Assembly: GCF_964656455.1 (NCBI RefSeq)
Contig: NC_135721.1
Coordinates: forward strand, 49,917,530 to 49,981,529
DNA from: Halichoerus grypus
Taxonomy: Eukaryota > Chordata > Mammalia > Carnivora > Phocidae
Direction: 5' to 3'
DNA length: 64,000 bases
Below the pieces are notes generated by a model that was not told where the DNA came from, ran no database searches, and worked only from the letters and a program-made list of their open reading frames with translations. This document shows positions 10,566-21,455 of the stretch, one piece after another; the stretch's first letter is position 1, and each line of letters begins with the position of its first letter. The translations under genes and the position numbers were made by a program.

Positions 10566-11735
10566 TTAGGATGGAACTCTTCTTGGCTCAGGACACCAAA
10601 GTGAATGTGCCATAGACCCCTTCCTTTCTGCAGCTTGATGGAGGAATTTGGCCAAGAATCTGTCCAATGGTTCTTGAACTGCTCAGCCACAGCAAGGATG
10701 AAAACAAGGTCTGAGACTACAAGAGTGGGGTTTTAAGGAGAGGATTCTTTAGACAGCTGTTGCCTTTCTGGGTCTTCACCCCAACTTTGGGGGGCCAGTG
10801 GGGAAGACTGCTATTAAGACTAGGAAGGAGAATTTCAAGGAACTTCTTGGGGAGCTTCAAGAGACTTTTCCAGCAGTGGGAGAGAAGGAAGACCAGTGTC
10901 TGCCCCAGGTATGGGGGTGCTAATGTGGCCCGGGGTCAGGGGCTGAGTCTCCTGAGAAATGCAGAAGTCAGAGAAAGCCTGCCTTGCAGCTTTGGTGTCA
11001 GAACCCTGCAGTTGCACCTGTGTTGGGATCAGGGATTTTTAGGACAAGGGATATATGAGTGTTTCTGAAGTCAGATATGTGCCAAAGACCAGCATAGGGT
11101 GTCCCTGGGTTTGGTTCAGTAGGGCTTTCCCAAGGGCCAAGGAGAACTTGGTAGAACAAGGCTGATCATGCCACAAAAGGAGTCCTAAACAACAATCAGG
11201 AACAGGTCAGGAGAACTGCAGGGAAGAGCAGCTTTCTAGAGAACCACCCACAACCACACAGAGCTCCCTAAGAGAAAGAAGCAGCCTGAGCCATCAGCCA
11301 GGGGCAGAGAACTCAAAATCACCCAACCAATGATAACCACCACTTCATCCCTTTATCTTCCCTTGCTCATATACCCCTTCCCCCATCCTGACTCTCATGC
11401 GAAGTGAAATCACAACTAGCAGGGGGATGATGTAAGAAAGAGAGGCAGACAGACCCCACTTCTCCATGGCAGTCTTCCTACTGGTAGCTGGCCAGAGCTG
11501 GGGAAAGAAGATATGACACTAAGTCAAGTTCAGGAGTTTGGTCTATTACATGGGAATAAAGATTATCATTTCTGAATTGAGGTTGTGTTTTTGACTGAAA
11601 ATGAGAACAGCTAGTGTTTTCAAACAAAGGCAAGAAGTATTATCCTAAAGAAACACTTTTAAATGGATAATGGATTTAAAAAGTTTTATTTTGATTTTTA
11701 TTATTAAGGGGGGTTGTTCAACATACCAATTACAG
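10566..11735. other. Unassigned ~1.1 kb insertion splitting an L1
   Basis: Much more GC-rich than the L1 sequence on both sides. The left flank ends inside the L1 3' UTR ('tatttatgatagtgtaaca') and the right flank resumes at a later point of it ('aaatacactgatacattt'), so the segment was inserted into the L1. It contains a CCAATGATAACC motif (about 11325) and an AATAAA (11557), an arrangement that would suit a solo LTR, but no family was recognised and clear TG...CA ends were not found. The frames at 10760-11068 and 10835-11017 show no domain. Confidence 0.5.
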
Positions 11736-11739
11736 CAGT

Positions 11740-12125
11740 AAAACACTGCGAAAACATAAAAGCTCACCCCCCCCAAAAAAGGCTAGATAAATACACTGAT
11801 ACATTTGTATAGTAAATATTATGCTGCTGCAGGGAAATCTTTATGCACGGATAAGGAATGATCTCCAAATAATGTGTTCAGTAGGGATAGAGGTAAGGAA
11901 TAGCCCACTTTATGTAGTATGCTACTCTATATGGGGATAAAAGAGTGGTGGGAATGTGAAGTATACACATGGTTTATGCTTGAGTATCCTTAGATTCCTA
12001 AGAAACTGGTCACAAAATTTGCCTCTGAAAAGACAAGTTAGAGACTGGGGAACAGGGAAGGGACATCTACTTTCTACTGTGTGCATTTGTTACTAAAATA
12101 AATTGTGGAGTTATGAAAGTACTAG
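11740..12125 (+). mobile_element. L1M 3' end, plus strand
   Basis: 'aaatacactgatacatttg', 'aaggaatgatctccaaata', 'tatgtagtatgctactctat', 'cctaagaaactggtcaca', 'agagactggggaacaggga' follow the known L1M 3' terminal order. Continuation of the element truncated at about 10,565. Confidence 0.75.
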
Positions 12126-12276
12126 CAAAAAACAAGTTATTATTCATTTATCAAAATACAATTTATAGTTTACTCTTACCATGGAATTACCATTACACAG
12201 AAACTATACAGAAAAACAGAATTGAAAGGCGTTTAAATCTTTACTCTGTTGAGTAAACACCAATGGGCCATAGTGA

Positions 12277-12278
<2 letters not shown>

Positions 12279-12357
<79 letters not shown>
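12279..12357. repeat. (TG)n(AG)n compound microsatellite
   Basis: About 40 bp of (GT)n pass directly into about 30 bp of (GA)n ending gggagagaa. The frames across it (VCVCVC-RERERE) are artefacts of the repeat. Confidence 0.98.
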
Positions 12358-12358
<1 letters not shown>

Positions 12359-12880
12359 AGTACATTTTTAATGAACCACAAAACATTAAAACAATTCTCT
12401 CCCCATCTCTGCCATTCTCTATGTCCTCCACATGTACAACAGCTGGTAGCTACAAAATTTGGTATTTATTCCACTCTTAAATACCCAATCAAAATTCATC
12501 TGGAAACCGAGAATGTATGGTTCAACCTCCCCATTCTTCTTCTGTGGCTATACATTTTGTATATGTAAAATATATATGTACCCCTTTTTTTTGATCCTTC
12601 TGATTCTGCAGCTTTTTGTACCAAGTGTTTTAAAATACAACAGAAAATCGGGGATCTAAGCAAATAGGTACAAATATTCTTTGGCGTGGAGGGCGGTGGG
12701 GAAGCTATCAAATATTTATATATTACCACTCTGACATTTATATAATGCTGGGTGGGGTGCACCTCTCTAACATAAAACTAAACATAAAGGGGGCAATGAT
12801 ATATTTAATTACATAAAAAACCTGGTACAGGGAATTTTTTGGCCATGTATCAAGACATTTCAAAGGTATAATTATTATGA
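12358..12880. other. Unassigned AT-rich stretch
   Basis: No repeat family recognised with confidence. Flanked by L1 sequence on both sides and may include unrecognised L1. No credible coding potential. Confidence 0.4.
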
Positions 12881-12884
12881 TGTG

Positions 12885-14150
12885 TTGTCAGTGGAGGGAC
12901 TAAAAAGGACACCAGTGGAAGAGAACAGAGAACACAGAAACTGACTCACTCATATATAAAAGTTGATATGATAGAAAAGGCAATAACAGACCAGTGGCAA
13001 AAGGATGAACTATTTGATAAGCAGTCCTGGGATAGCAGGTTATCCATATGGAAAAGAGTTTAGATCTTTACCTCACACCATATACAAAATAAACTCCTGG
13101 TCAATTAAAGAACTTAATATAAAAAGCAAAAGTTTTTAACTTTTAGAATAAAATATAGGAGACTATCTTTATGATCTTTGTATAGAGAAAGACAGATTCA
13201 AAACACAAACACACACACACACAGCCCAAACCTGGGGAAAAAAAAGATTGATAATTGAGCCTCCATTAAAGTTTAAGATATTTCTCAACAAAAACACCAC
13301 ACTAATTCCTAAACCAATCATAGACTATGACGCAATCTCTAACGTATAACTATAAAGGATCGCCACAGTTAGCTAAGAAAAATAAACAGAAGAATGGCCA
13401 AAGTATATAAAGATTTACAGAAGAGGGAACGCCAGTGGCCAATAAATGTGTGAAAAGACAACCAAACTGACCTGTCCTAGGAAAATATAAAAGTAAAACT
13501 GAGTTTTTTTACCCATAACACTGACAAAAATTAAAAGTTTGGTAGTACTATGAGTTGCAGTGGAAAAACAAAATCCGAGAGAGAGTAAAATGGTACCACT
13601 ACTTATGAGAGCTGTTTGGTACCACCTAGAGAATCTGAAATTGTGCACACCAGAGACCCAGACAATCCCCCATTTCGTCATGTGCCTGGAGAGATTCTTG
13701 TACATGCACAGAAAGAGTCATTAAGTGTTCTTATAATGAAAATTTAGAAAAATAAAACCCTAAGCGCCCAACAACAGGAAAATGGATAAATTGCCATGTA
13801 TTTATAAAATAAAACACTATGCCTCCATTAAAATGAATAATATATAGATCTCTATCTCAGTATGAATATATTTCCAAACATAATATTGAGCAAAAGCCAA
13901 TTATAGAACACCTACAGTATGATTCAATTCTTGTAAAGTTTCAAAACCTAATGTGCAAAACAAGAACATATACATCATTTATGGACACACACATAGTGTT
14001 GCTATTAAAACATGCATGGGAATAATAATATCCCCCCAAAACTGGGATAGTGATTAGATTTGGAGAGAGAGGAAGTAGAATGCAATTATGGAGAGAAACA
14101 CAAAGTACATCAGTTGTAATGAAAATATTTTGTTTCTTTAAAAAAAATCT
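12885..14150 (+). mobile_element. L1M LINE (ORF2 3' part and 3' UTR)
   Basis: 'aaggcaataacagaccagtg', 'gatagcaggttatccatatg', 'cctcacaccatatacaaaat', 'ctcctggtcaattaaag', 'gaatggccaaagtatataaa', 'aggaaaatggataaattgcc', 'acaatcccccatttcgtcat' follow L1 ORF2 end to 3' UTR in sense. A short (CA)n lies at about 13,208-13,221. Frames are broken by many stops. Confidence 0.85.
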
Positions 14151-14389
14151 AAGGCAAATTGACAAATTGATATTTCATGTGAAAAAATATATGGATATTA
14201 TATTTCTATATGTCGTAAGGTAAACTGAAAAATATTTGCAAAAAATATATGACAAAGGGGGTTAATATTGTCTTTATATATGGAATACTTGACATTCAAT
14301 AACAAAATTACACAATCACCCCTCTCAAAATCCAAATCTAGATAAACTAGGTAGGTAGGCAGTCTCAAAAGAAGGATACAATTTCCAAT
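14151..14389. other. L1-like decayed AT-rich spacer
   Basis: Phrases such as 'aaatatttgcaaaaaatat' and 'caataacaaaattacacaat' suggest old plus-strand L1 sequence, but it is too decayed to assign firmly. Confidence 0.35.
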
Positions 14390-15090
14390 TGTATCCCACC
14401 TCCTTACTAATCGAAGAAACTCATATTGAAAATTGACACATCTTTTTTCTTTTTCTTTTCAGATGGGTAAAGATGAAAAAGAGTGATAAAATCAGCATTG
14501 GAGAGAGTGGAGACAGGCATGCTCCAATGAAATGAACAGGATTAAAATCCCCCTGTAACCATTGGTAGGACAATATTGCATAAATCAAAGATGTTTTAAG
14601 AACATGTATCATTTGACTCACCAATTCCATTTCCAGGAATTAATTTTAGGAGCAGCGGGGCAGGAATTAGACTATTCTAAAAAGGATTTATTGCAAGACA
14701 ATTGAGAATATCAAAAACTGGGGACAACTTAAATGTCCTAAATTAGAAGCTTGAGTGAGTAGATTGTGATACAAAGACATAAAGTAATATAAAATTATGA
14801 CATATATTTTTTCCATACTTTCATGCTATAGAAAGTTTAAAATTAACATTACAAATAGTGTTCCTGTTTATAATATTTATAAATTCATATATGGCTTTAC
14901 AGATATACACACATATGTGTACACAAGCATATATATTTCCACAGAAAACAATCTAAAAAGAAAATACGTGGACAAGAAGCAAACAGTTGTATTATTTCAG
15001 ATGTGTGATTTTTTTCAAATTTTTTTCTAACATTTGTACTATACACATGTATTACTTGTGTATGAAAAGGAAACAAAGCTAGCCAAGGCA
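14390..15090 (+). mobile_element. L1M 3' UTR fragment
   Basis: 'tcctactaatcgaagaaac'-like, 'gcattggagagagtggaga', 'caccaattccatttccagg', 'ggggacaacttaaatgtcc' and a final 'ttcaaatttttttctaac...catgtattacttgtgt' match a sense L1M 3' UTR. Old and diverged. Confidence 0.7.
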
Positions 15091-15487
15091 GGAATATGTT
15101 GTTCCTCTGAATCCTGAGGGCCAAGATTGGAGAGGAAAAGAAAATTATCATTATTTGAAGATATTACTGTTTGCCTAAGAAAGCCAAAGCAAAATATTAG
15201 AAATAGTAAGAGTGAACAGTGGCTTACTAAGAAATAGATATACAGATTTCATAAATAACCACCTAGGAAACATAATAAAAAATATCACCAACAGCAACAA
15301 AATCCATAACATATTTAGGAATAGGCTTTCTAAGCACAGTGGGGACTACATGAAAACACACACACACACCCCATACTCATACACATACATACACATACTT
15401 CCCCACATATACCCTCTACAGATATAGCCATACCCAGAAAGAACTTTAAATGAGATTTTAATAAAAAGATAGACATATTATATTCTT

Positions 15488-15664
15488 TTTAAAAAATATT
15501 TTATTTATTTATTTGAGAGAGAGAGCATGAGCAGGGTGGGGAGAGGCAGAGGGAGAGGGAGAAGCAGACTCCACACTGAGCAGAGAGCCCAACGTGAGGC
15601 TTGATCCCAGGACCCTGGGACCATGACCTGAGACGCTTAACCACCTGAGCCACCCAGGTGCCCC
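15488..15664 (-). mobile_element. SINEC (CAN-SINE), minus orientation
   Basis: Tail antisense AAAAAATATTTTATTTATTT, GA-rich block, 'cccaggaccctgggaccatg', 'gagccacccaggtgcccc'. The flanks acatattatattctt (15473-15487) and acatatattctt (15666-15677) form an imperfect target-site duplication, so it is older than the copies at 7.9 and 9.2 kb. Confidence 0.93.
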
Positions 15665-16106
15665 AACATATATTCTTAAATGGGAAGTTTAATATTGTAA
15701 AGATATTTTGGAAGAACTGACATCAAAACATCTAGCACATCCCAACCAAAATCTCAGTGTGATTTTGGGAAGTGGGACAATTGTCAGATTTACTATAAAA
15801 GTATCCCTAAAGAATAAACTCATGACAACATCAAAAAAGGAGAAAAAGGAAAAGTGACCTGTACTTTCAGATGTTAGAATATACTTCAGAAATATAATAA
15901 TCAAAATAATGTGGCTGGGGTTCAGAATAGAATAGAAAGCTCAGAAACCAACCCAATTAAATGTTAGAATTTAGTACATAGGTAAAAGTTTTATTTCAAA
16001 TCGGTAGGAAAACGATTCTTTTTTTAAAAAGCTGGTATTAGGACAATTGATGAAGCATCAGAAAAAAGTCCCTATCTCACAAGATAGATTAAAATAAGCT
16101 CCGTTA

Positions 16107-16326
16107 GGGGTGCTTGGGTGACTCTGTCAGTTAAGCATCTGACTCTTGATTACAGCTCAGGTCATGATCTCAGGGTGAAGAGATCAAGCCTCGTGCCCGG
16201 CTCACGCTGGGTTTGGAGCCTGCTTAAAATTCTCTCTCTCCCTCTCCCTCTGTCTCCCCCCACCCCCACGCTCTCTCTCTCTCTCTCAAGTAAGTAAGTA
16301 AGTAAATAAATAAATAAATAAATAAA
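16107..16326 (+). mobile_element. Older SINEC subfamily, plus orientation
   Basis: Diverged head ggggtgcttgggtgactctg, 'gttaagcatctgactcttg', 'caggtcatgatctcagggtg', 'ctctctctccctctccctct', tail (AAGT)n(AAAT)n. The 'gactcttgattacagctcag' arrangement marks an older CAN-SINE subfamily than the 'gccttcggctcag' type seen elsewhere in the window. No clean target-site duplication was found. Confidence 0.92.
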
Positions 16327-16500
16327 CTATATTACTTAATTAAGAGTGAAGTTTGAAATCATAGATAACACAGAACAAGATCTAGGTGTTTAGCTCATCT
16401 CAGGATTAGAAGGCCTTTGTAAAAACACAAGAGCAGAATGCACAAAGAGAGAGATAGATGGGTATAAGACATAGGAAAACTTTGGCTCAGTAACAGAACA

Positions 16501-16760
16501 TACCACGTTCACAGGTGGGCTCCCTGGGAAGCCAACTCTGAGGTGAAGAGTGTGGGAGGTTCATTAGCGGTGTTCTTGGGGATATCACATGACAGACAGG
16601 GTCTGGCAGGGAGAAGCTGAGCCCTGTTGCATCTCAGTGAAGGCTGGGCTGACCTCACAGGGGGCTCTGAAGCTGAGATGGCCTTTCGGAGCTGTCCCAC
16701 GTTGGGGGCCTTTGCATCCTTGGATATGGGCTCCTCCAGGAGTGGGGCATTTTAGTGGCT
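16501..16760. other. GC-rich unassigned segment at composition boundary
   Basis: First GC-rich sequence after the L1 block. It may be an extension of the MaLR-type LTR that follows, but no consensus was recognised. The overlapping frames on both strands (16509-16879) have no domain. Confidence 0.35.
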
Positions 16761-16764
16761 TAAA

Positions 16765-17235
16765 AATATGCCTATGCATTGTTGAACATTCATCCTTCCA
16801 AAGGTGGAGCCTACTTCACCTCCTTTTGGATGAAGTCTGGACTTGGTCATTTCTAACAAACAGGACATGGCGGAAGTGAGGGCAAGTTTAGGTCATGACA
16901 GCCATCACAGCTTCTCTTCGGGTTCCCTCTTGAAGGAAGGAAAGCTGCCATGTCGTGAGGACATGCAAGCAGGCCATGGAGAGGCCAAGACCTCCTGCCC
17001 ACAGCCATTCTAGTGAGCCGCCTTTATAAGCCAGCCCTCCGGCCCCGGTCAAGTCTTCCAATGACTGCCGGCCTGGTCCACATATGGGCTGCAACCTCAT
17101 CAGACACCTGGAGCCAGAACCACCCACTCAGTGGCTCCCAAATTCCTAATACACAGAAACTGCAAGATCATAAATGTTGTTTTGAGCTCCTATGTTTTAG
17201 AGTAATTTATTTCCGAGCATCAGTGACACCTGTGA
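16765..17235 (+). mobile_element. MLT1-type LTR (ERVL-MaLR), plus strand
   Basis: Clear MaLR LTR text in order: 'agctgccatgtcgtgaggac', 'ccatggagaggccaagacc', 'ccccggtcaagtcttccaat', 'gggctgcaacctcatcagac', 'gagccagaaccacccactc', 'cacagaaactgcaagat', 'gttgttttgagctcctatg'. Solo LTR; no internal retroviral sequence seen next to it. Confidence 0.88.
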
Positions 17236-18228
17236 TCCCGGGCATGGTGGCTCTCTGCTGCAGCATTTCCCTGCAACTGGAGAGAAGTCCTATGGTCCTA
17301 AAGGAGACCAGTGTGGCATGGCATGGTGTCCATTCTAACACCCAGATAAACGATAAACTGGGTTAAAAAAGATGTGTGCAATCCTAATATCATTCCTGGT
17401 GCTCTCAATGGCATGGGTTTGCCAGGTCAGGGAGCAAGGGGGTAACTGGCTCTGCTGGGCTCTGACTTCATGGCCTGAGATAGTTATTTCATGTCAACTG
17501 GAATGCAGATTGAGACCAAAGGAACCACATTCAAACCAAACATTACCCCACTGGGCTTCTCGGAAGGTCTGGCGGCCATATTCAGGAACCCACCCACACT
17601 TTGCTTACACCCACACCCCTCTTCTCTTACTCCCATCACCCCTTTCCTCCCTACATCCCAGAATTCCTCCAACTCCAAATTCTTCCCCCTCTGTCATGCA
17701 GAGCACTTCAGCTCTTCTTGCTCTGTCTTATCTCAGGAGCAAACATACCCCAGTCCTTCCAGAAGCTCAGCAGAACGGAGAGCCTGTCAACCTCTTAGGA
17801 CCTTCCAATCTCAGAGGGCAGTTGATTTCTGTTACATGTCTGACAAATGGCAGCCAGAGGGTCCATATCTTTCATACTAATATAATAGCTTCCCCTCGAA
17901 CCTTTATTCATTTCTTTATTTTGATTTAAGATTATTCATTGAGGCATGCAGGGTATGGGAAGGCTGAGACAGAAAGTGAGGAAATAATGAGAAAACCTAT
18001 TGTATATTATACTTTTTCTTTTTAGATTTTAAACATCTGTATGTATGAATCAGTTTCACCTGGCACCTAAAATCTAGTGTGAGTGCATTTAAACCATAGA
18101 TGCAACAATAAACATTTATAGCACATCATTAAATTCAATATAACCCGAGCCCTTCCTAAGTGCCAATAACCTCTCTAGAGCCAGTTACAGGGCGTGTCTT
18201 TTCTACACATTCAACATTAGATAGAACT
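17236..18228. other. Non-repetitive stretch without a recognised gene
   Basis: Contains the longest plus-strand frame nearby (17372-17929, 185 codons), which shows no domain, has low-complexity proline/serine-rich parts and no supporting splice context. The 30-bp block at 17422-17451 recurs at 18732-18761. The last 250 bp are AT-rich and may be a conserved non-coding segment. Confidence 0.45.
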
Positions 18229-18233
18229 TCTTG

Positions 18234-18478
18234 CTTGAATATTTATGTTGTGCCAGACATGATGCTAAATGTTTCACATTGAGTGTGTCACTCCATCCTC
18301 TCAACGACCCTTTGAAGGAAGTACTACTATTATCCCCATTTTATGTATGGGGACACCGAGGCGTGGAAAGCTTAAATAACTCACCCAAGGTTCCACAGCT
18401 AATGAAGAGTGGAGGTGGGAATCTGAACCTTGCAGGGTAGCTGCAGAACTGACTCCCTTAACCACTGCGCCATGTAAT
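18234..18478 (-). mobile_element. MIR SINE, near full length
   Basis: Antisense MIR: 'tgccagacatgatgctaaat', 'ccatcctctcaacgaccctt', 'actattatccccattttatg', 'ttaaataactcacccaagg', 'ctcccttaaccactgcgcca'. The core and both ends are present. Confidence 0.9.
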
Positions 18479-18819
18479 CCCCTAAGTATATTTACTGCTA
18501 AGGAATTGTACCTAAGCTGCAGGAATGAAAACCTTGCACAAAGAGGCAACGACAGTGAAGGAGAGTGTGTAAATTCGACAGTACTGTTACCCATCAGTAA
18601 GAAAAGATGAAATACTTGAAAGAAAAAATGAGCAACAAACAGACAATTTACAAAGGAAAAATACAATGACACACATGTTCTTTGAGAATAAAGCAGCAGG
18701 CAGACAGGAGGCGCTTAGGAAAGAGCTTAAACCAGGTCAGGGAGCAAGGGCATAACTGGCTTAGTCAGGGAAGGCCTTACAAGGAACAGGCAATGAGCCA
18801 GCTGTTTTGTGTGGTTTTG

Positions 18820-18999
18820 TTTTTTTTTTTTTAAGATTTTATTTATTCATTTGAGAGAGAGAGAGCACAAGCAGGAGGAGAGGCAGAAGCAGACTCCCCG
18901 CTGAGCAGGGAGCCTGACGTGGGGCTCAATCCCAGGATCTCAAGATCATGACCTGAGCCGAAGGCAGACACTTAACTGACTGAGCCACCCAGGCGCCCC
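18820..18999 (-). mobile_element. SINEC (CAN-SINE), minus orientation
   Basis: T-run and AAGATTTTATTTATTC, GA-rich block, 'ccccgctgagcagggagcct', 'cccaggatctcaagatcatg', 'gagccacccaggcgcccc'. The flanks 'ttgtgtggtttt' and 'ttgtgtatttt' may be a short duplicated target. Only one other SINEC (43.3 kb) lies in the GC-rich part of the window. Confidence 0.95.
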
Positions 19000-19265
19000 A
19001 GACATTGTGTATTTTAAGCCGAGTGCTGCCAAGGGTCCCTGTTGAAGACTGGGGCCATTCAGATCAAGGGTAGTCCCTGAAGTGAGGTCCAGCCTTTCTG
19101 AATGCTGTGGGAGATCCCAGGTGCCCCTTCTCCCCAGTGAGAGACCACGGAGACTGACCCTCCCCCCCTTGCATAAACCCATGGAGGAAGGGGCCCTGAG
19201 GGCTGGGTGGGGAGGGCGGTCAGGCCCATACCTGCCTGTGAGGTCCGGGTCAGGAGAGTAGCTTG

Positions 19266-19478
19266 CTCTACTTGAATCCCTGCTCTGCCACCTACCCGCT
19301 GCGTGACCCTGGGCGAGTCACTTCCCTTCCTGTGCCTCAGTTTCTACATTGGTAAGGTAGGCTAATAATAGCAATACCTGTCTCATAGAGCTATTGTGAG
19401 GATTCACCCAGCTATTTCATTTGAATCATTTAAAACAGTTCCTGGCACACACAAAGTATCCAAAAATGTTAACTAATA
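19266..19478 (+). mobile_element. MIR SINE
   Basis: Sense MIR: 'ctacttgaatccctgctctg', 'ctgcgtgaccctgggcgagt', 'gcctcagtttctacattggt', 'ctaataatagcaatacctgt', 'attgtgaggattcaccc', 'agttcctggcacacacaaag'. Confidence 0.93.
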
Positions 19479-19479
19479 T

Positions 19480-20290
19480 TTGAAATTCTATTTTCATTTA
19501 AAAGCTGTTTCTGAAAAGGACACAAAGCATCACTCCCGTCCCCAGCAGTCCTTCTCCTGGGCCTCTCTCTTCTGTCATTTCCTTTTCTCAAAGAAGAGGC
19601 CAGTTTAATCTGAAACACCCCAGCTGTGCTTTAACCAGGGACTGACTGGTTTGGCCTGGGGTGTTCATGGAGCCTCTGTTTTGGAGGGTCCAGCTCACCT
19701 TCCAAATCTACAGGGCCTGCTTCATGGCCGGAAATGTGAAGAGGCTGGCTCCCTGGGAGCCGGGGTGGGCACAGGTTAGGCCCAGAGGCAGCTCTGGGGG
19801 GGAGCTCCTCCCCTGGGGGGGCAGCTTCCTACCCTAGCAGAGCCAGTCTTTCCGCACAAAGCAGTTCTCCCAATGGCTTCCCAACGTCCTGAGTTGGTGT
19901 CTGCGTTCTGCTTGGACCTGCGCAGGGGGCCTCCCAGCTCCAGCCCAGGAGCCGTTCGACCTCGGGCCTGGGGGCTTTCAGAGCTCATCTCCTCACAGCT
20001 AGGATGAAGGTAACACCTACATGTCCAAACAGGACACATTATCAGTCCTAACTCGCTACACAGCATCTGCTAGCAGCTTTTGGTAAACACCATTGGCGTC
20101 TCTTCTCTTCACGACCATCTGGGCTGTGGCCTCCCTCTCAGAGACGAAACTCCCTCCTCTGTGTGGTCCAAACAGTTTCCCCAGACGCTGCTGACCTCAC
20201 AACGCCTGGTCTTGGTTTAATAGCTCTTTAAGGTTTTCCTTGTAGGTCTTGCCCCGATTCAGCACCTGGGAGCAGGATAAGCTCTTTGAA
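19480..20290. other. GC-rich DNA, nothing recognised
   Basis: No repeat or splice-flanked frame identified. The minus-strand frame 19776-20066 has no domain or homology I can recognise. Confidence 0.4.
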
Positions 20291-20295
20291 CCCCT

Positions 20296-20405
20296 TCATT
20301 TTCTAGGGCAGAGATCTGAGGCCAGAGAGGAAAATGGCCAGCCCAAGACCACCTGACAGAGTCGCGACCAGAACCTAGGCATGGGGTCTCCCGGGCCAGA
20401 GCTCC
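20296..20405 (-). mobile_element. MIR SINE fragment
   Basis: 'cattttctagggcagagatc', 'aggccagagaggaaaatgg', 'cagcccaagaccacctgac', 'cagaacctaggcatggggt' is the antisense MIR core. Confidence 0.65.
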
Positions 20406-20409
20406 CTCT

Positions 20410-21030
20410 CCTGGGGGTCTTGGGTACGTTCCTCATCGTGTCTCCTCCAGTTGGCACTGGCTTTCAGCGTTCCCTGAGCTTGCCCAGGAGAGGGGATTCT
20501 TGAACACGGCCAACATGCACACCCACGGGGAGCACGAAATGGGGTGGGGAGCCAGCGCGGGATCACTCACGAGGAGGTCAAGGCCAGTCCCTGAGCCAGG
20601 TGCCGGGGCAGGGAGGTGGGCAGCAGCTGGCCTCAAACCATGACAGCAAGCCCGCAGGGTGCTTTCGTGGTCAGAGGCCAGCCATCCTGGCTAGGAGAGG
20701 CTGAGACTTGGGTGCAGGGCCATGGCAAGGGTGGCCTGGGGCCGTGGAACATTCTGCTCGGGCCCAGGCCTGCACCCGCCTGTGCTCCCCATGCCGGGTC
20801 CGGCTTCATCTGCACTCTCACCCTGACTAGGGGCCAAAGGAGAGAAAGGACATCAGAACTCGGAATTCAGGGCTCACCCAGATATTTGACACCTTCAGTT
20901 CCCACCTTTCTTGGAGCCCATTCTTCTCTATTCCCTCCCTCTCTATTCCCTCATTCCAAGAGCTCATCCTAACAAAGCGTGTCAACAGCCCTTTCGTGAG
21001 CCCCACCACAGCATCCAAAATTCCAATGCC
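20410..21030. other. GC-rich DNA, nothing recognised
   Basis: Several overlapping short frames on both strands, none with a recognisable motif. Two near-identical 'ctctattccctc' phrases occur at about 20,926-20,950. Confidence 0.4.
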
Positions 21031-21034
21031 GGCT

Positions 21035-21190
21035 CTTCCTTCCTTGGGGCCATTGTTCCTCCGGTTGGCGCCTGGATGTGTCTTTCCTCCTCTCTGTGGA
21101 TTCAAATTCCACCAGGCCCTCAGATCCAGCCCACGTCCTGCCTCATCAAAGAAGCCACCTTCAAGTGCTTCCCTGATCTTGCCCACCTCT
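21035..21190 (+). mobile_element. L2 LINE fragment
   Basis: 'ggggccattgttcctccgg', 'gtctttcctcctctctgtgg', 'attcaaattccacc', 'tcatcaaagaagccacctt', 'cttccctgatcttgcccac' follow the L2 3' ORF2 region in sense. Confidence 0.6.
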
Positions 21191-21309
21191 GAGAGTATGT
21201 AAGGCTCACTGCTCCGTGGGGTGCCAGGCAGCAGGGGAACTTCCTGGGGCTACCGGCCCCATCCCCCTCTGTTCCCTCGCAGTGTAGCTAACGCAGGGCT
21301 CAGAGACAA

Positions 21310-21455
21310 GAGGCATGTGGCCTGGGACGCTCATTAAAAATTCAGAGTCCCAGGCCCCACTCCAGATCTATGACAATCACTGGGCAGGGTACTAGGGAAT
21401 CCACTTTGACAACGAGCCCCTTGGGTAATGGCCATGCCCATTTAGGTTTTAGGGC
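21310..21455 (+). mobile_element. MER5A-like hAT-Charlie fragment
   Basis: 'gacgctcattaaaaattcag', 'gtcccaggccccactccaga', 'ctatgacaatcactgggca' match the internal order of MER5A-class non-autonomous hAT elements (gctttaaaaa...gtcccacccccagagattctg). The termini are not clear. Confidence 0.55.

Larger units (their letters stand above)
15140..16500 (+). mobile_element. L1M ORF2 fragment, plus strand
   Basis: Sense ORF2 pieces: 'acaaaatccataacatatt' / 'taggaataggctttctaag', then after a SINEC 'aactgacatcaaaacatcta', 'gaaatataataatcaaaata', 'agaaaccaacccaatt', and after a second SINEC 'gatctaggtgtttagctcat' to 'gacataggaaaact'. It ends where GC-rich DNA begins. Confidence 0.75.

Noticed and set aside
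12263..12568. VCVCVC/RERERE frames
   Set aside because: Artefact of the (TG)n(AG)n microsatellite.
16765..17235. Possible intact endogenous retrovirus near the MLT1 LTRs
   Set aside because: Only solo LTR-type sequence is seen at 16.8, 31.0 and 60.6 kb. No internal gag/pol-like frame flanks any of them.
17372..17929. 185-codon plus-strand frame in the 17-kb region
   Set aside because: Pro/Ser-rich low-complexity middle, two other overlapping frames on the same strand, no homology recognised.
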